From Longispora fulva (GTDB lineage Bacteria; Actinomycetota; Actinomycetes; Mycobacteriales; Micromonosporaceae), in contig NZ_JADOUF010000001.1 of the NCBI RefSeq assembly GCF_015751905.1, forward strand, positions 6,944,001-7,008,000: DNA of 64,000 nt, written 5' to 3'. Positions 50,731 through 59,274 of this stretch are shown one piece after another. Each line of letters starts with the position of its first letter. Position 1 is the stretch's first letter. The notes under the pieces were generated by a model. It worked only from the letters and a program-made list of their open reading frames with translations. It searched no databases and was not told the origin of the DNA. The position numbers were made by a program, and so were the translations under genes.

Positions 50731-52596
50731 ATGTCTGTCACCGAACTCCGCGTGCACGGGGTCGCCGGGCACCCCGCCGAGCAGATCCTCGGCCGCCGAC
50801 ACGCCACCCGGGTCGCCGGTGACGCCGACGCCGGCTTCTACCGGCCCACCCCGCCGGAGGACCCGCGCGGCGCCGCAGGGTTCGACCTGGAGGCCTACCG
50901 CTGGGGCAGCCTGAACTCCGGCGCGGCCGCGCGTACGCTGTGGCTGCTGCTCCTGCCGTTCACGCTGGCCAACCTGACGATCTGGCTCCGGCCGGCCGGG
51001 AAGCGCGGCGCGGGGCTGTGCCGGTTGTTCGCGCTGTCGCTGACCGGCACGTTCGTGCTCGGGATCAGCGGGGTCACGATCGACCTGCTCGGTTGGCAGC
51101 GCGGCGGCGGCCGGTGGGTGCCGGGCGGCGCGCTCGGCACGGCGGCCACGATCGGCCTGCTCTGGTATCTCGGCCGGCGGACCTGGATCCACTACGAGTC
51201 CTACCCGCCCAACGGCGACGGCTTCGGCGAGCCCTCCTTCTGGGACGGTCGGGCCCTGGTCGGCGTGGGCCGCGCGCTGCACGTCGGCGCGGCGTTCGCG
51301 ACCCTGGGGGCCGTCGTGCCCGGTCCGGGTTGGGGCAGGTGGGCGGCGGTGGCGGTGCTCGCCGGCACCGGGGTGGCCGTGCTGCTGCCCGGGATGCAGG
51401 ACACCAACGCGCCGGCCCGGTGGGCGGCACCGCTCGCCGGCGTCCTGCGGACCGCCGGACTCCTCGTCGCGACCATCGTCATCGGGTACGCCGCGTTCGC
51501 GCCCCCCGAGCCCCGGCACCCCGGCGCCCTGCCCGGGTACGCCGCCACGGTCACCTGGCTGTTCGCCGCCCAGTCGGCGCTCCTGCTGCTCCTCGCCCTG
51601 CGCGCCGGGCGCACCCCGGCCCTCGTCGGCTCGTACGCGCTGTGGGTCACCGCGCTGTTCAACTCCGGGCTCGGGCACAGGGTGGCCGGGGTGCTGCCGG
51701 GGGATCCGGTGCTGCCGGCGGCGTACAAGTGGACGGCTCTGGGGTTCGATCTCGCCCTGCTCGTCGGCGTCGCCGTGGTGCTGATCGCGCTGCGGGTACT
51801 GCGCCGGGAGCGGGCCGCCGCGCGCGCCGTCACCGACCGGGACTTCCCCGGCGGACGGGTGGGCGACCCGGCCCGGGCCGGCAGGATCGACGCGGCGATC
51901 GGCGGGGCCCGGCTCACCGAGTCGGCCCGGCCGCTCCTGCTCGGCGCCTACGTGCCCCTGCTCCTCGGCGCGCTGGCCGCCACCGGCCTGGCCCTCGCCG
52001 ACGCCCGGGTGCCCACGGCTCTCGTCTGGGCCGTCAACGCCGGCACCTGGCTGATCGGGGCCGCCGTGCTGGCCCTGATGGCACTGGGCCTGTGGGCGTA
52101 CAGCTCGCAGACCGTGCGCCGGACCGTGGGCGCGCTGTGGGACATCGGCACGTTCTGGCCGCGTGCCGCCCATCCGCTGGCCCCGCCGTGCTACGCCGAA
52201 CGGGCCGTCCCGGAGCTGGCCGGCCGGATCCGGGACCTCGGGGACGTCGTCGTGGTGGGCGACAGCCAGGGCTCGGTGCTGTCCTTCGCCGCGCTGCTGC
52301 ACCTCGGCGCGTCCCGGCCGGACGGGGCAGGGCTCGTCACGCACGGCTCGCCGCTGACCAGGGTGTATGCGAGGTATTTTCCGGCCTGGTTCAACCCGGG
52401 GGTGCTCGCCCGGGTGACCGCGCCGTGGGTGAACCTGTGGCGGGACACCGACCCGCTGGCCGGGCCGGTGTCCGCCGCCGACAACCGGCGGCTCGTCGAC
52501 CCGATGGAGTTCACCGGCCCGATCCACGGCCACGGCGGCTACCGGACCGACCCGGCGTACGCGGAAACCGTCCGGGCGGCCGCCGCGCGCCGCTGA
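50731..52596 (+). CDS. Polytopic membrane protein with a serine-hydrolase motif
   Basis: A 621-residue protein with an N-terminal ELRVHGVAGHPAEQIL strand-loop, about ten membrane helices (residues 70-450) and a cytoplasmic or periplasmic C-terminal part. That part has the nucleophile elbow VVVGDSQGSVLSFAA (Ser in G-D-S-Q-G), THGSPLTRVYARYFP, NLWRDTDPLAGPV (candidate acid) and HGHGGYRTDPAY (candidate His). N- and C-terminal pieces together resemble a split alpha/beta-hydrolase with the membrane region inserted. No known family name comes to mind; lipid or ester hydrolysis is an inference. A TATCCT lies 13 nt before the ATG. Confidence 0.7.
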   Translation: MSVTELRVHGVAGHPAEQILGRRHATRVAGDADAGFYRPTPPEDPRGAAGFDLEAYRWGSLNSGAAARTLWLLLLPFTLANLTIWLRPAGKRGAGLCRLFALSLTGTFVLGISGVTIDLLGWQRGGGRWVPGGALGTAATIGLLWYLGRRTWIHYESYPPNGDGFGEPSFWDGRALVGVGRALHVGAAFATLGAVVPGPGWGRWAAVAVLAGTGVAVLLPGMQDTNAPARWAAPLAGVLRTAGLLVATIVIGYAAFAPPEPRHPGALPGYAATVTWLFAAQSALLLLLALRAGRTPALVGSYALWVTALFNSGLGHRVAGVLPGDPVLPAAYKWTALGFDLALLVGVAVVLIALRVLRRERAAARAVTDRDFPGGRVGDPARAGRIDAAIGGARLTESARPLLLGAYVPLLLGALAATGLALADARVPTALVWAVNAGTWLIGAAVLALMALGLWAYSSQTVRRTVGALWDIGTFWPRAAHPLAPPCYAERAVPELAGRIRDLGDVVVVGDSQGSVLSFAALLHLGASRPDGAGLVTHGSPLTRVYARYFPAWFNPGVLARVTAPWVNLWRDTDPLAGPVSAADNRRLVDPMEFTGPIHGHGGYRTDPAYAETVRAAAARR

Positions 52597-52675
52597 CCAC
52601 GTGGCGACCCCGGTGCCGTGCGCCGCGAACCGCCGTTCGATGCCGGGGGAGGTGTCGCCGTAACCGTCGAAGGTT

Positions 52676-52703
52676 GCGGCCGGGACGTGCCCGCCCCGGC
52701 CGC
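52676..52703. terminator. Hairpin between convergent genes
   Basis: A 9-bp stem GCGGCCGGG (52676-52684) with CCCGGCCGC (52695-52703), between the membrane hydrolase-like gene and lpdA. Confidence 0.55.
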
Positions 52704-52715
52704 GGCAGCGTCGGC

Positions 52716-54104
52716 CTAGACGAACTCGTGCTGCATGAGCTGGCGGGCGGCCTCGGCCAGCGAGCCGGCCAGCGACGGGTAGATCGTGATCGTCTGGGCC
52801 AGCTGGGACACCGTCAGGTGGTGCTCGATGGCCAGCGAGATCGGCAGGATCAGCTCGCTGGCCTTCGGGGCCACCACGACACCGCCGATGACCAGGCCCG
52901 ACGCCGGCCGGCAGAAGATCTTCACGAAGCCGTCGGTGATGTTCGTCATCTTGGCCCGGGCGTTGCCGTCCAGCGGCAGCATCACGGCGCGGGCCGGGAC
53001 CTTGCCGGTGTCCACGTCGTTCTGGGAGACGCCGACGGTGGCCAGCTCCGGGTCGGTGAACACGTTCGCGGCGACGGTCTGCAGCCGCAGCGGGGAGACG
53101 GCCTCGCCGAGGGCGTGCCACATCGCGATCCGGCCCTGCATGGCCGCGACGCTGGCCAGGGGCAGGACGCCGGTGACGTCGCCGGCGGCGTAGATGCCCG
53201 GGACGTTGGTGCGCGACACCCGGTCGGTGGTGATGTAGCCCCGGTCGGTCTTCACGCCGTACTCGGCGAGGCCCAGGCCCTCCGTGTTCGGCACCGAGCC
53301 GACGGCCATCAGCGCGTGGCTGCCCTCGACCTTGCGGCCGTCGGCGAGCTCGACCAGCACCCCGTTCGCCGTGCGGGTGACCTTGTCGGCGCGGGACCGG
53401 CCCAGGATCGTCATGCCCCGGGCGCGGAACACCCGCTCGATCGCGGCGGCCGCGTCGGCGTCCTCGTGCGGCATGACCCGTTCGCGGCTGGAGACCAGGG
53501 TGGTGTCCACCCCGATCGCGTTGTACGCGCTGGCGAACTCCGCGCCGGTCACGCCCGAGCCGATCACGATCAGCTTCTCGGGCAGGTCGGGCAGGTCGTA
53601 CACCTGGCGCCAGGTGAGGATGCGCTCCCCGTCCGGCACGGCGTCCGGCAGCACCCGGGGGGTGGCCCCGGTGGCGAGCAGCACGATGTCGGCCTCGACC
53701 GTGTACTCCGTGCCGTTCGTTGGCTGGATCACCACCCGGTGGGTGTGGCCGAGCGCGTCGCTGCCGAGCCGGGCCCGGCCGTGCACGAAGTCGACGCCCA
53801 CCTTGCAGAGCTTTGCCCGGATATCTTCCGACTGGGCGATGGCGAGGTGCTTCACCCGGCTGTACACGGCCTGGGCGTCCACCACCGCCGGGCCAGCGGT
53901 CACGCCGAGCGCGGGCGCCGCGGACATGGACGTCACGACGTCCGAGGACGCGATGAAGGTCTTCGAGGGCACGCAGTCGGACAGCACACAGGCCCCACCG
54001 GCCCCGTCAGCCTCCACCACCGTCACGTCGGCGTCGAGTTGGGCGGCGACGAGCGCGGCCTCGTACCCTGCCGGGCCGCCACCAATGATCACGATGCGAG
54101 ACAC
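52716..54104 (-). CDS. lpdA: NAD(P)H-quinone reductase of the LpdA type
   Basis: A 462-residue flavoprotein disulfide reductase homologue. FAD motif IVIIGGGPAGYEAAL, CVLSDCVPSKT in place of the classical CLNxGCxPSK, NAD motif LIVIGSGVTGAEFAS and GIYAAGDVTG are visible. The C-terminal His-Glu pair of lipoamide dehydrogenases is missing (IYPSLAGSLAEAA instead of HxHPTLSE), as in Mycobacterium tuberculosis LpdA (Rv3303c), which reduces quinones. GTG 54104 has GGAGAG 9 nt upstream; longer frames run into the promoter of the next gene. Confidence 0.87.
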   Translation of the reverse strand: MSRIVIIGGGPAGYEAALVAAQLDADVTVVEADGAGGACVLSDCVPSKTFIASSDVVTSMSAAPALGVTAGPAVVDAQAVYSRVKHLAIAQSEDIRAKLCKVGVDFVHGRARLGSDALGHTHRVVIQPTNGTEYTVEADIVLLATGATPRVLPDAVPDGERILTWRQVYDLPDLPEKLIVIGSGVTGAEFASAYNAIGVDTTLVSSRERVMPHEDADAAAAIERVFRARGMTILGRSRADKVTRTANGVLVELADGRKVEGSHALMAVGSVPNTEGLGLAEYGVKTDRGYITTDRVSRTNVPGIYAAGDVTGVLPLASVAAMQGRIAMWHALGEAVSPLRLQTVAANVFTDPELATVGVSQNDVDTGKVPARAVMLPLDGNARAKMTNITDGFVKIFCRPASGLVIGGVVVAPKASELILPISLAIEHHLTVSQLAQTITIYPSLAGSLAEAARQLMQHEFV

Positions 54105-54167
54105 AAGCCAACTCTCCAAACAACTCGACTGCCGGCCAGGCTTATTCTCCACCACGGCAATTCAAGC

Positions 54168-54173
54168 TATCGT
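54168..54173 (+). promoter_or_regulatory. -10 element for a leaderless cyclotransferase-like gene
   Basis: TATCGT, 6 nt before GTG 54180. Confidence 0.45.
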
Positions 54174-54179
54174 CGGCTG

Positions 54180-54623
54180 GTGCCGATGTACGCAGCGTAT
54201 GGCTCAAATCTCGATCCCGGCCGCATGCGGGCCTATTGCCCGCACTCCCCGATGGTGGGGACCGGCTGGCTGGAAGGCTGGCGTCTGACCTTCGCCGGGG
54301 AGAAGGAGATCGGGCCAGAGGGCTCGGTGGCGACCCTGGTGGAGTCCCCGGGCGACCAGGTGTTCGTCGCGCTCTACGACATCCACTCCTTCGACGCCCA
54401 GGCGCTCGACGACCTGGAGGGTGTGGCGTCGGACACGTACCGCAAGCTGCACGTCCGGGTCGCGACCCTGGAGGGCGAGTACACGGCGTGGCTGTACGTC
54501 TTCACCGGCTACGAGGGTGGGCTGCCCTCGGCGTGGTACCTGTCGGAGATCGCCACCGCGGCCGAGAAGGCCGGGGCGCCCGACGACTACGTGGCGGCGT
54601 TGCGGGCCCGGCCGGCGCACTAG
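54180..54623 (+). CDS. Gamma-glutamylcyclotransferase-like protein
   Basis: A 147-residue protein of the GGCT-like (AIG2/BtrG) fold. YAAYGSNLDPGRM holds the substrate loop YGSNL and the conserved Glu that acts as acid/base is probably in LDDLEGVASDTYRK. Family members cleave gamma-glutamyl amines or amino acids with formation of 5-oxoproline; the substrate here is unknown. GTG 54180 is chosen from the -10 element; ATG 54186 is the next option. It is divergent from lpdA. Confidence 0.85.
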   Translation: MPMYAAYGSNLDPGRMRAYCPHSPMVGTGWLEGWRLTFAGEKEIGPEGSVATLVESPGDQVFVALYDIHSFDAQALDDLEGVASDTYRKLHVRVATLEGEYTAWLYVFTGYEGGLPSAWYLSEIATAAEKAGAPDDYVAALRARPAH

Positions 54624-54659
54624 GCGGTCGACACGCCCGGGCGCGGGGCGCATGCGGGT

Positions 54660-54719
54660 ACCGGGGCGAGGCCCCGGTGCCGGGTGCGGCCGGCGGCCTG
54701 GGGGACAAGGGCCGCCGGC
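54660..54719. terminator. Two hairpins between convergent genes
   Basis: ACCGGGGC/GCCCCGGT (54660-54667 with 54671-54678) and GCCGGCGGCC/GGCCGCCGGC (54689-54698 with 54710-54719), one presumably for each gene. Confidence 0.6.
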
Positions 54720-54733
54720 GAGGACAGATGGCC

Positions 54734-55672
54734 CTAGACGGTCACCGTCTGCTTGTAGATGTTCGCCACGTAGGACGGCTTCATGCCCAGGGACTCATAC
54801 AGCCGGTACGCCCCGGTCGGGTTGGTCGTGTCCACGCCCAGCCCCACGGCCACCCGGCCCTTCTCCGCGTAGATCGAGAACGCGGTCTCCAGCAGCATCC
54901 TGGCCAGCCCGCGCCCCCGGTGCGCCGGCAGCACGCCCAGGGTGCGCACCCAGCCCTCGTTGCGGTCCAGTGCCTGGTTGGACGACCGCAGCACGCCGGC
55001 CATCTCCCCGTCGACCTCGCAGACCAGCCACTCGTCCCACGGCACCTCGCCGGTCAGGGTGGCCTGGAACTCCTCGAACGACCGGTGCAGCGGGTGCGCC
55101 GTGTCCTTGAACGTCGTCACGGCGATGTCGTCGAACTGGCGCAGCTCCTCGGGGCGCATGACCCGGATCACCACGTCCTCCGGCGGCACCGGGGCCTTCT
55201 CGTCGCCGTCCAGCGGCCGGGACATCCGGGCGTGCTGGGTGGTGAAGAGGAAACCGCGCTCGGCGAGGACGCCGATGTAGCGCTCCTCGGTGCCCGGCAC
55301 CGCGCCGGCCGCGAGCCGCAGCTCGGTCATCCCCTTCTCCCGGGCCCGCCGCACCGCCCGCGCCGTCAACAGGTCGATCATGGTGCTCTGCAGGTCGGCC
55401 TCGTCCGGATGCTGGTAGGCCTCGCAGAAGATCTCCTCGTCGCCGTCCTCCAGGTAGCCCCAGCACACCAGGCGGCCGTCCGGATCCCGGACCAGCCACG
55501 AGTCGGCCTCCGGGTCGAACCCGCTGGCGGTGAGCACCTCCGTCACCTGGGATTCGTCGAAGTCGGGGAAACCGATCGTCGCGATGTCGCTGGCGTGCAG
55601 CATCGTGAGGATCTCCGGGACGTCGTCCAGGTGCGGGCGGGCGGTCGTGAACCCCGTGGGAAAAACGCTCAT
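54734..55672 (-). CDS. Tandem GNAT acetyltransferase
   Basis: A 312-residue protein with two GNAT domains, the layout of mycothiol synthase. The C-terminal domain has a clear acetyl-CoA loop (VRTLGVLPAHRGRGLARMLL) and the end TNPTGAYRLYESLGM; the N-terminal domain is degenerate. The substrate is unknown, and the spacing of motifs does not prove MshD. I chose ATG 55672 because the fold begins there; GTG 55708 would add 12 residues. Confidence 0.82.
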   Translation of the reverse strand: MSVFPTGFTTARPHLDDVPEILTMLHASDIATIGFPDFDESQVTEVLTASGFDPEADSWLVRDPDGRLVCWGYLEDGDEEIFCEAYQHPDEADLQSTMIDLLTARAVRRAREKGMTELRLAAGAVPGTEERYIGVLAERGFLFTTQHARMSRPLDGDEKAPVPPEDVVIRVMRPEELRQFDDIAVTTFKDTAHPLHRSFEEFQATLTGEVPWDEWLVCEVDGEMAGVLRSSNQALDRNEGWVRTLGVLPAHRGRGLARMLLETAFSIYAEKGRVAVGLGVDTTNPTGAYRLYESLGMKPSYVANIYKQTVTV

Positions 55673-55721
55673 GTTCCCAGTGAAGTCCCGTAACACCGTG
55701 TCGTCCACCAGATTTCACAAT

Positions 55722-56465
55722 TCAGGGCTTGCGGGCCACCTCGTCGCGTGCGGCGGAGACGAGTCTCACCAGCTCGGCACGCTCCGTGGCGGTCAACGCC
55801 AGCAACGCGTCCCCGGCGAGCCGGTCGGTGAGCACCTCGGCGTTCGCCCGCCGCCGGAAGAGCGGAACAATCTCCGGGTACGGCGGCTGCCAGCCGAACG
55901 CCATCGCCCCCGCCGCGCCCTCCGGCCCCGCCACGATCGCCTCGATCGGGGTCAGCCCCACCGCCCGGACCGCGAGCAGGTGCACCCCGCCCCGGAACTC
56001 CCGCAGCAGGTGGAGGGCCACCGCCGCCCGCGCCCCGGGAGCGTCTTCCGGAGCCGGCGTCGACCGCCACGCCTCGAACAGTGTCAGCCCCGAGGCGTCC
56101 GCCGCCGCCACGACCCGCTCCGCCAGCTCCGCCAGCCGCAGCACCCCGCCGAACGACCCCAGCCGCTCCGTGCCCCACCGGCAGCATTCGGCCAGGCTCG
56201 CGTCCGCGATGTCCGTGGGCCGGGCCGTCCGCCGCGCGGCGTGCCAGCCGTCGCGCACCGCGTCCAGCGCGATGAAGCCCAGCGCGCTCGCCACCACCTC
56301 CGGGCGGACGTCGCCGAGCACCCCGCCGCGGCCGGCCACGTAGAAGCCCCAGCCGGTCAGGCCCATGGCGCGGGCCCGGCGCAACGTCTGCGGGCACTCG
56401 CCGAAGGCCGCGCCCACCGTGTACACCGGGGCCTTCAGGGCGGCCGCCGCCTCAGCCGGGGTCAT
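55722..56465 (-). CDS. SCO6745-family protein
   Basis: A 247-residue helical soluble protein. The stretch ARAMGLTGWGFYVAGRGGVLGDV with the following EVVASALGFIALDAVRDGW is the hallmark of the uncharacterised SCO6745 family. Helices repeat in the second half (PYPEIVPLFRRRANAEVL). The ATG is one base after the metallo-hydrolase stop, so the two genes are cotranscribed. Confidence 0.78.
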   Translation of the reverse strand: MTPAEAAAALKAPVYTVGAAFGECPQTLRRARAMGLTGWGFYVAGRGGVLGDVRPEVVASALGFIALDAVRDGWHAARRTARPTDIADASLAECCRWGTERLGSFGGVLRLAELAERVVAAADASGLTLFEAWRSTPAPEDAPGARAAVALHLLREFRGGVHLLAVRAVGLTPIEAIVAGPEGAAGAMAFGWQPPYPEIVPLFRRRANAEVLTDRLAGDALLALTATERAELVRLVSAARDEVARKP

Positions 56466-56466
56466 G

Positions 56467-57063
56467 TCAGACCGTGTCGCCGGGTCGGACCCGGACGTAG
56501 CCCACGTCGGTGAACTCGTGCAGCCAGCCGTCGAAGGTCGGCAGGGCCCGCTCCGCGTACATCCCGTCGTGGATCGGGATGGTCCGCTCGGCCTTGACGG
56601 TCCTCGCGAAGTCGATCGCCGCGTCCAGGTGCCACCACGGGCCACCGAGCGGCAGCAGCAGGGTCTCCACGGACTGCTCGGGCAGCGCGAACGAGTCACC
56701 CGGGTGGTAGACCCGGTCGTCCACCACATAGCCCAGGTTCGCGCACGCCGGCAGCCCGCCGTACGTCTTCGCGTGCTCGCCGCCCACCGCCCGGACCCGG
56801 AACCCTGCAGCCGTGAACTCCTCGCCGAGCCGCACGGACGTCACGGGCAGACCGTCGAGGTCCGCGCCCTCCGGGGCGAAGATCGGCACGTCGAGCGCGC
56901 GGAGCCGGTCGAGGTCGGCGTGGTCGCCGTGCTCGTGGGTGAGGAGAACGGCGTGCGCGCCGACCAGTGCCTCGGGCTCCGCCCAGACCCCCGGATCGAC
57001 CACCAGCACGCCGCCGTCCTCTTCCAGGCGGACGCAGGCATGGGTGTACTTCGTGAGCTCCAT
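56467..57063 (-). CDS. MBL-fold metallo-hydrolase
   Basis: A 198-residue metallo-beta-lactamase-fold protein of the YtnP/UlaG-like single-domain group. THEHGDHAD is the HxHxDH metal site, with further ligands probably in GGEHAK, HPGDSF and IPIHDG. The reaction is unknown. ATG 57063 lies 7 nt after TAGGCT. It heads a two-gene unit with the SCO6745-type gene. Confidence 0.85.
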   Translation of the reverse strand: MELTKYTHACVRLEEDGGVLVVDPGVWAEPEALVGAHAVLLTHEHGDHADLDRLRALDVPIFAPEGADLDGLPVTSVRLGEEFTAAGFRVRAVGGEHAKTYGGLPACANLGYVVDDRVYHPGDSFALPEQSVETLLLPLGGPWWHLDAAIDFARTVKAERTIPIHDGMYAERALPTFDGWLHEFTDVGYVRVRPGDTV

Positions 57064-57070
57064 GTGACCT

Positions 57071-57076
57071 AGCCTA
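57071..57076 (-). promoter_or_regulatory. -10 element for a leaderless MBL gene
   Basis: Minus-strand TAGGCT, 7 nt before ATG 57063. The DUF4349 lipoprotein gene diverges 70 bp away. Confidence 0.5.
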
Positions 57077-57133
57077 TGCCGACTCGCAACCGCCCGGGCG
57101 GAACCGGGTGCCTGTGCGGCACATCCCATCGAC

Positions 57134-58063
57134 ATGCGTACCAAGTGGATAGTCATCCCCCTGTTGGCGGTGGCCCTGACCGGCTGCTCCTCCGCCTCCT
57201 CCACCTCCGACCACGGCGTCGAGGCGCCAGCGGCCGGACCGCACGCCGCCGCCCCGCCCGCCAAGGACGCCGCCCCGCCCGTCAACGGAGCACCGGCCCC
57301 GGCCGACGTCACGACCCGCTCGATCATCTACACCGGAACGATGACGCTGACCGTACCGTCGATGGAGACCGCCGCCGGTGACGCCGCGGCCATCGCCGAA
57401 CGGGCCAGGGGTTTCGTCGGTGGCGAGCAGCGCGGCACCGGACACGGCGCGCCGACGGCCACCCTGACCCTGCGGGTGCCGTCCGCCGCCTTCTACGCCA
57501 CCGTCACCGAGATCGCCAAGCTCGGCAAGGAGGAGTCCCGCGAGATCAAGACGGAGGACGTCACCACGGCCGTCGTCGACGTGGACGCCCGGATCATCGC
57601 CCAACGGGCCAGCGTGGCGCGGATCCGGGGCCTGCTCGACAAGGCCAGCGGCCTCGCGGAGATCACCTCGATCGAGGCGGAGCTCGCCAAGCGCGAGGGC
57701 GAACTGGCCTCGTTGGAGGCCCGCAAGCGCACCCTCGACGATCAGGTGACGCTGTCCACGATCACGGTGAAGCTGATCGGGCCGGCCCCGGTCGTGGCGG
57801 AGAAGCCGAAGAAGGAGCCGGAAACCGGGTTCCTCGCCGGGCTCAGGTCCGGATGGAAGGGGTTCACCGCGGTGCTGAACGCGGCGGCGACGGTGTTCGG
57901 TGCGCTGCTGCCGTTCCTGGTGGTGCTGGCGGTTCCGGTGGTGGGGCTGCTGTGGTGGCGCCGTCGGAGCCGGGGGCTGTCGGCGGCGACGAGCCCAGCC
58001 GCTCCGCCGCCGTCGACCGGTCTCACCGCTCCGCCGGCTCCGGCCGGGCGGAGCGCGGACTGA
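57134..58063 (+). CDS. DUF4349 lipoprotein
   Basis: A 309-residue exported lipoprotein (LTGC lipobox, Cys18) with a Pro/Ala-rich spacer. The DUF4349 domain (about 60-250) has RSIIYTGTMTLTVPS, LTLRVPSAAFYATVTEIAKLG and a coiled-coil part (EAELAKREGELASLEARKRTLDDQ). A C-terminal membrane helix (LLPFLVVLAVPVVGLLWW) follows, then a Pro-rich tail. The two anchors would hold the coiled coil at the outer face of the membrane. Family function is unknown. Confidence 0.85.
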   Translation: MRTKWIVIPLLAVALTGCSSASSTSDHGVEAPAAGPHAAAPPAKDAAPPVNGAPAPADVTTRSIIYTGTMTLTVPSMETAAGDAAAIAERARGFVGGEQRGTGHGAPTATLTLRVPSAAFYATVTEIAKLGKEESREIKTEDVTTAVVDVDARIIAQRASVARIRGLLDKASGLAEITSIEAELAKREGELASLEARKRTLDDQVTLSTITVKLIGPAPVVAEKPKKEPETGFLAGLRSGWKGFTAVLNAAATVFGALLPFLVVLAVPVVGLLWWRRRSRGLSAATSPAAPPPSTGLTAPPAPAGRSAD

Positions 58064-58071
58064 CCTCGCCT

Positions 58072-58109
58072 CCCGGTGGTCGCGACCTCCCGCAGTCGCG
58101 ACCACCGGG
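58072..58109. terminator. Bidirectional terminator between DUF4349 and DoxX genes
   Basis: Perfect 15-bp stem (CCCGGTGGTCGCGAC at 58072-58086 with 58095-58109) and an 8-nt loop between convergent genes. Confidence 0.8.
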
Positions 58110-58150
58110 GACCCGCCGAGCCGACGGCGCCCGACGCGCGCTGCCCGCTG

Positions 58151-58591
58151 TCACAGTGCCGCGAACACGCACGCCGCGAGGAACACCATCTGTTCGATGG
58201 TGCGGGGCAGCAGGGGCGTCGCCGGCTTGTCGCCGAACATCAGTTTGTTGCGGGCCGCGTACACATTCGCCGGGAACATCGCCAGGAGCATCAGGCCGAG
58301 GCACACCGCGGCGAGCCGGCCCGTCCACGGCAGCAGCACGCCGACCGCGCCGGCCAGCTCCAGGATCCCGGTGACCGTGACCAGCAGCCCGGGGGCTGGC
58401 AGGGCCGGCGGGACCATCGCGATCATGGAGCCGCGCAGCTTCGGGTGGAAGTGCGCGACGCCGGTGAGGAGGAACATCAGGGCCAGCCCGCCGCGCAGGG
58501 CCTCCGGCCAGGTGTCGAAGTAGTCGACGCCGATCCACCCGGCGCCCCGGAAGAGCAGGGAACCGACGACGAGTGCGATGAGGGGTGCCAT
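58151..58591 (-). CDS. DoxX-family membrane protein
   Basis: A 146-residue protein with four membrane helices, including LRGGLALMFLLTGVAHFHP and GLLVTVTGILELAGAVGVLLPW, the DoxX pattern. Family members are linked to thiol or redox stress, but the function is not settled. It diverges from a TetR gene, with two matching operators in the 72-bp gap, so it is the probable target of that regulator. Confidence 0.82.
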   Translation of the reverse strand: MAPLIALVVGSLLFRGAGWIGVDYFDTWPEALRGGLALMFLLTGVAHFHPKLRGSMIAMVPPALPAPGLLVTVTGILELAGAVGVLLPWTGRLAAVCLGLMLLAMFPANVYAARNKLMFGDKPATPLLPRTIEQMVFLAACVFAAL

Positions 58592-58604
58592 GTCCGATCT
58601 CCAA

Positions 58605-58621
58605 TCTTGTCGGTGTCAAGA
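58605..58621. promoter_or_regulatory. TetR operator 1
   Basis: Inverted repeat TCTTG-N7-CAAGA between the doxX and tetR starts, 14 nt from the doxX ATG. Confidence 0.65.
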
Positions 58622-58640
58622 CTAGGGCTGGCGTCCCGAA

Positions 58641-58655
58641 CTTGTCAATGGCAAG
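58641..58655. promoter_or_regulatory. TetR operator 2
   Basis: CTTG-N7-CAAG, the same core as operator 1, with its centre 35 bp away and 8 nt before the tetR ATG. Confidence 0.65.
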
Positions 58656-58663
58656 ATGGTGGC

Positions 58664-59197
58664 ATGGGTTACCACCACGGCGACCTCCGCCGCACACTGC
58701 TCGCGACCGCCGCCGAGGTGATCGCCGAGACCGGCCCCGCCGCGCTCAGCCTCCGCGACCTCGCCCGGCGCGCCGGGGTGTCCCATGCCGCGCCGGCCCA
58801 CCACTTCGGCGACAAGCAGGGGCTGCTCACGGCGCTGGCCACCGAGGGGTACGAACTCCTCGCCGAAGCCCTCACCGCTGCCGAAGGGGACATCCTCGAC
58901 GCCGGGGTGGCCTACATCCGGTTCGCGACCGAGCACCCGGCGCACTTCGAGGTCATGTTCCACCCGGCGCTGTACCGGGAGGACGAGATCGGGGCCGCGC
59001 GGGAACGCAGCGCTGCCGCCCTCAGTGCCGGGCTGGCCAGCCGGCCGAAGGAGGATCTGGGGCCGGATCCGGAGCTGACCGGGATGGCGGCGTGGTCGCT
59101 GGTGCACGGGTTCGCGACCCTCGCGTTGGCGGGGAACCTGCCGCCGGAGGTGGTGGCGGACCCGCGCCGGGTGATCCGGCTGCTGTTCGAAAAGTAG
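58664..59197 (+). CDS. TetR-family regulator
   Basis: A 177-residue repressor. The N-terminal helix-turn-helix (LATAAEVIAETGPAALSLRDLARRAGVSHAAPAHHFGDKQGLL) is standard; the C-terminal part (VAYIRFATEHPAHFEVMFHP; AWSLVHGFATLALAG) matches the TetR_C WHG-type ligand domain. It most likely represses itself and doxX through the two CTTG-N7-CAAG sites. The ligand is unknown. Confidence 0.9.
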   Translation: MGYHHGDLRRTLLATAAEVIAETGPAALSLRDLARRAGVSHAAPAHHFGDKQGLLTALATEGYELLAEALTAAEGDILDAGVAYIRFATEHPAHFEVMFHPALYREDEIGAARERSAAALSAGLASRPKEDLGPDPELTGMAAWSLVHGFATLALAGNLPPEVVADPRRVIRLLFEK

Positions 59198-59217
59198 GGG
59201 GTGCACTCCTGCACCCC
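59198..59217. promoter_or_regulatory. Operator 1 of the toxin-antitoxin-like unit
   Basis: Perfect inverted repeat GGGGTGCA-N4-TGCACCCC just after the tetR stop. Confidence 0.65.
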
Positions 59218-59218
59218 T

Positions 59219-59238
59219 GGGGTGTACTCTTGCACCGT
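59219..59238. promoter_or_regulatory. Operator 2 and -10 of the toxin-antitoxin-like unit
   Basis: GGGGTGTA-N4-TGCACCGT, exactly 21 bp from operator 1. TACTCT (59225-59230), a likely -10, lies inside it, so occupancy would block transcription. Confidence 0.65.
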
Positions 59239-59274
59239 GCTGGCGGCAAACGGCACTCCAAGGAGGTAGTGGGC

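Noticed and set aside
50940-54623. A 1227-codon plus-strand frame
   Set aside because: It runs out of frame through the membrane hydrolase-like gene and antisense to lpdA. Only its last 147 codons (cyclotransferase-like) are real.
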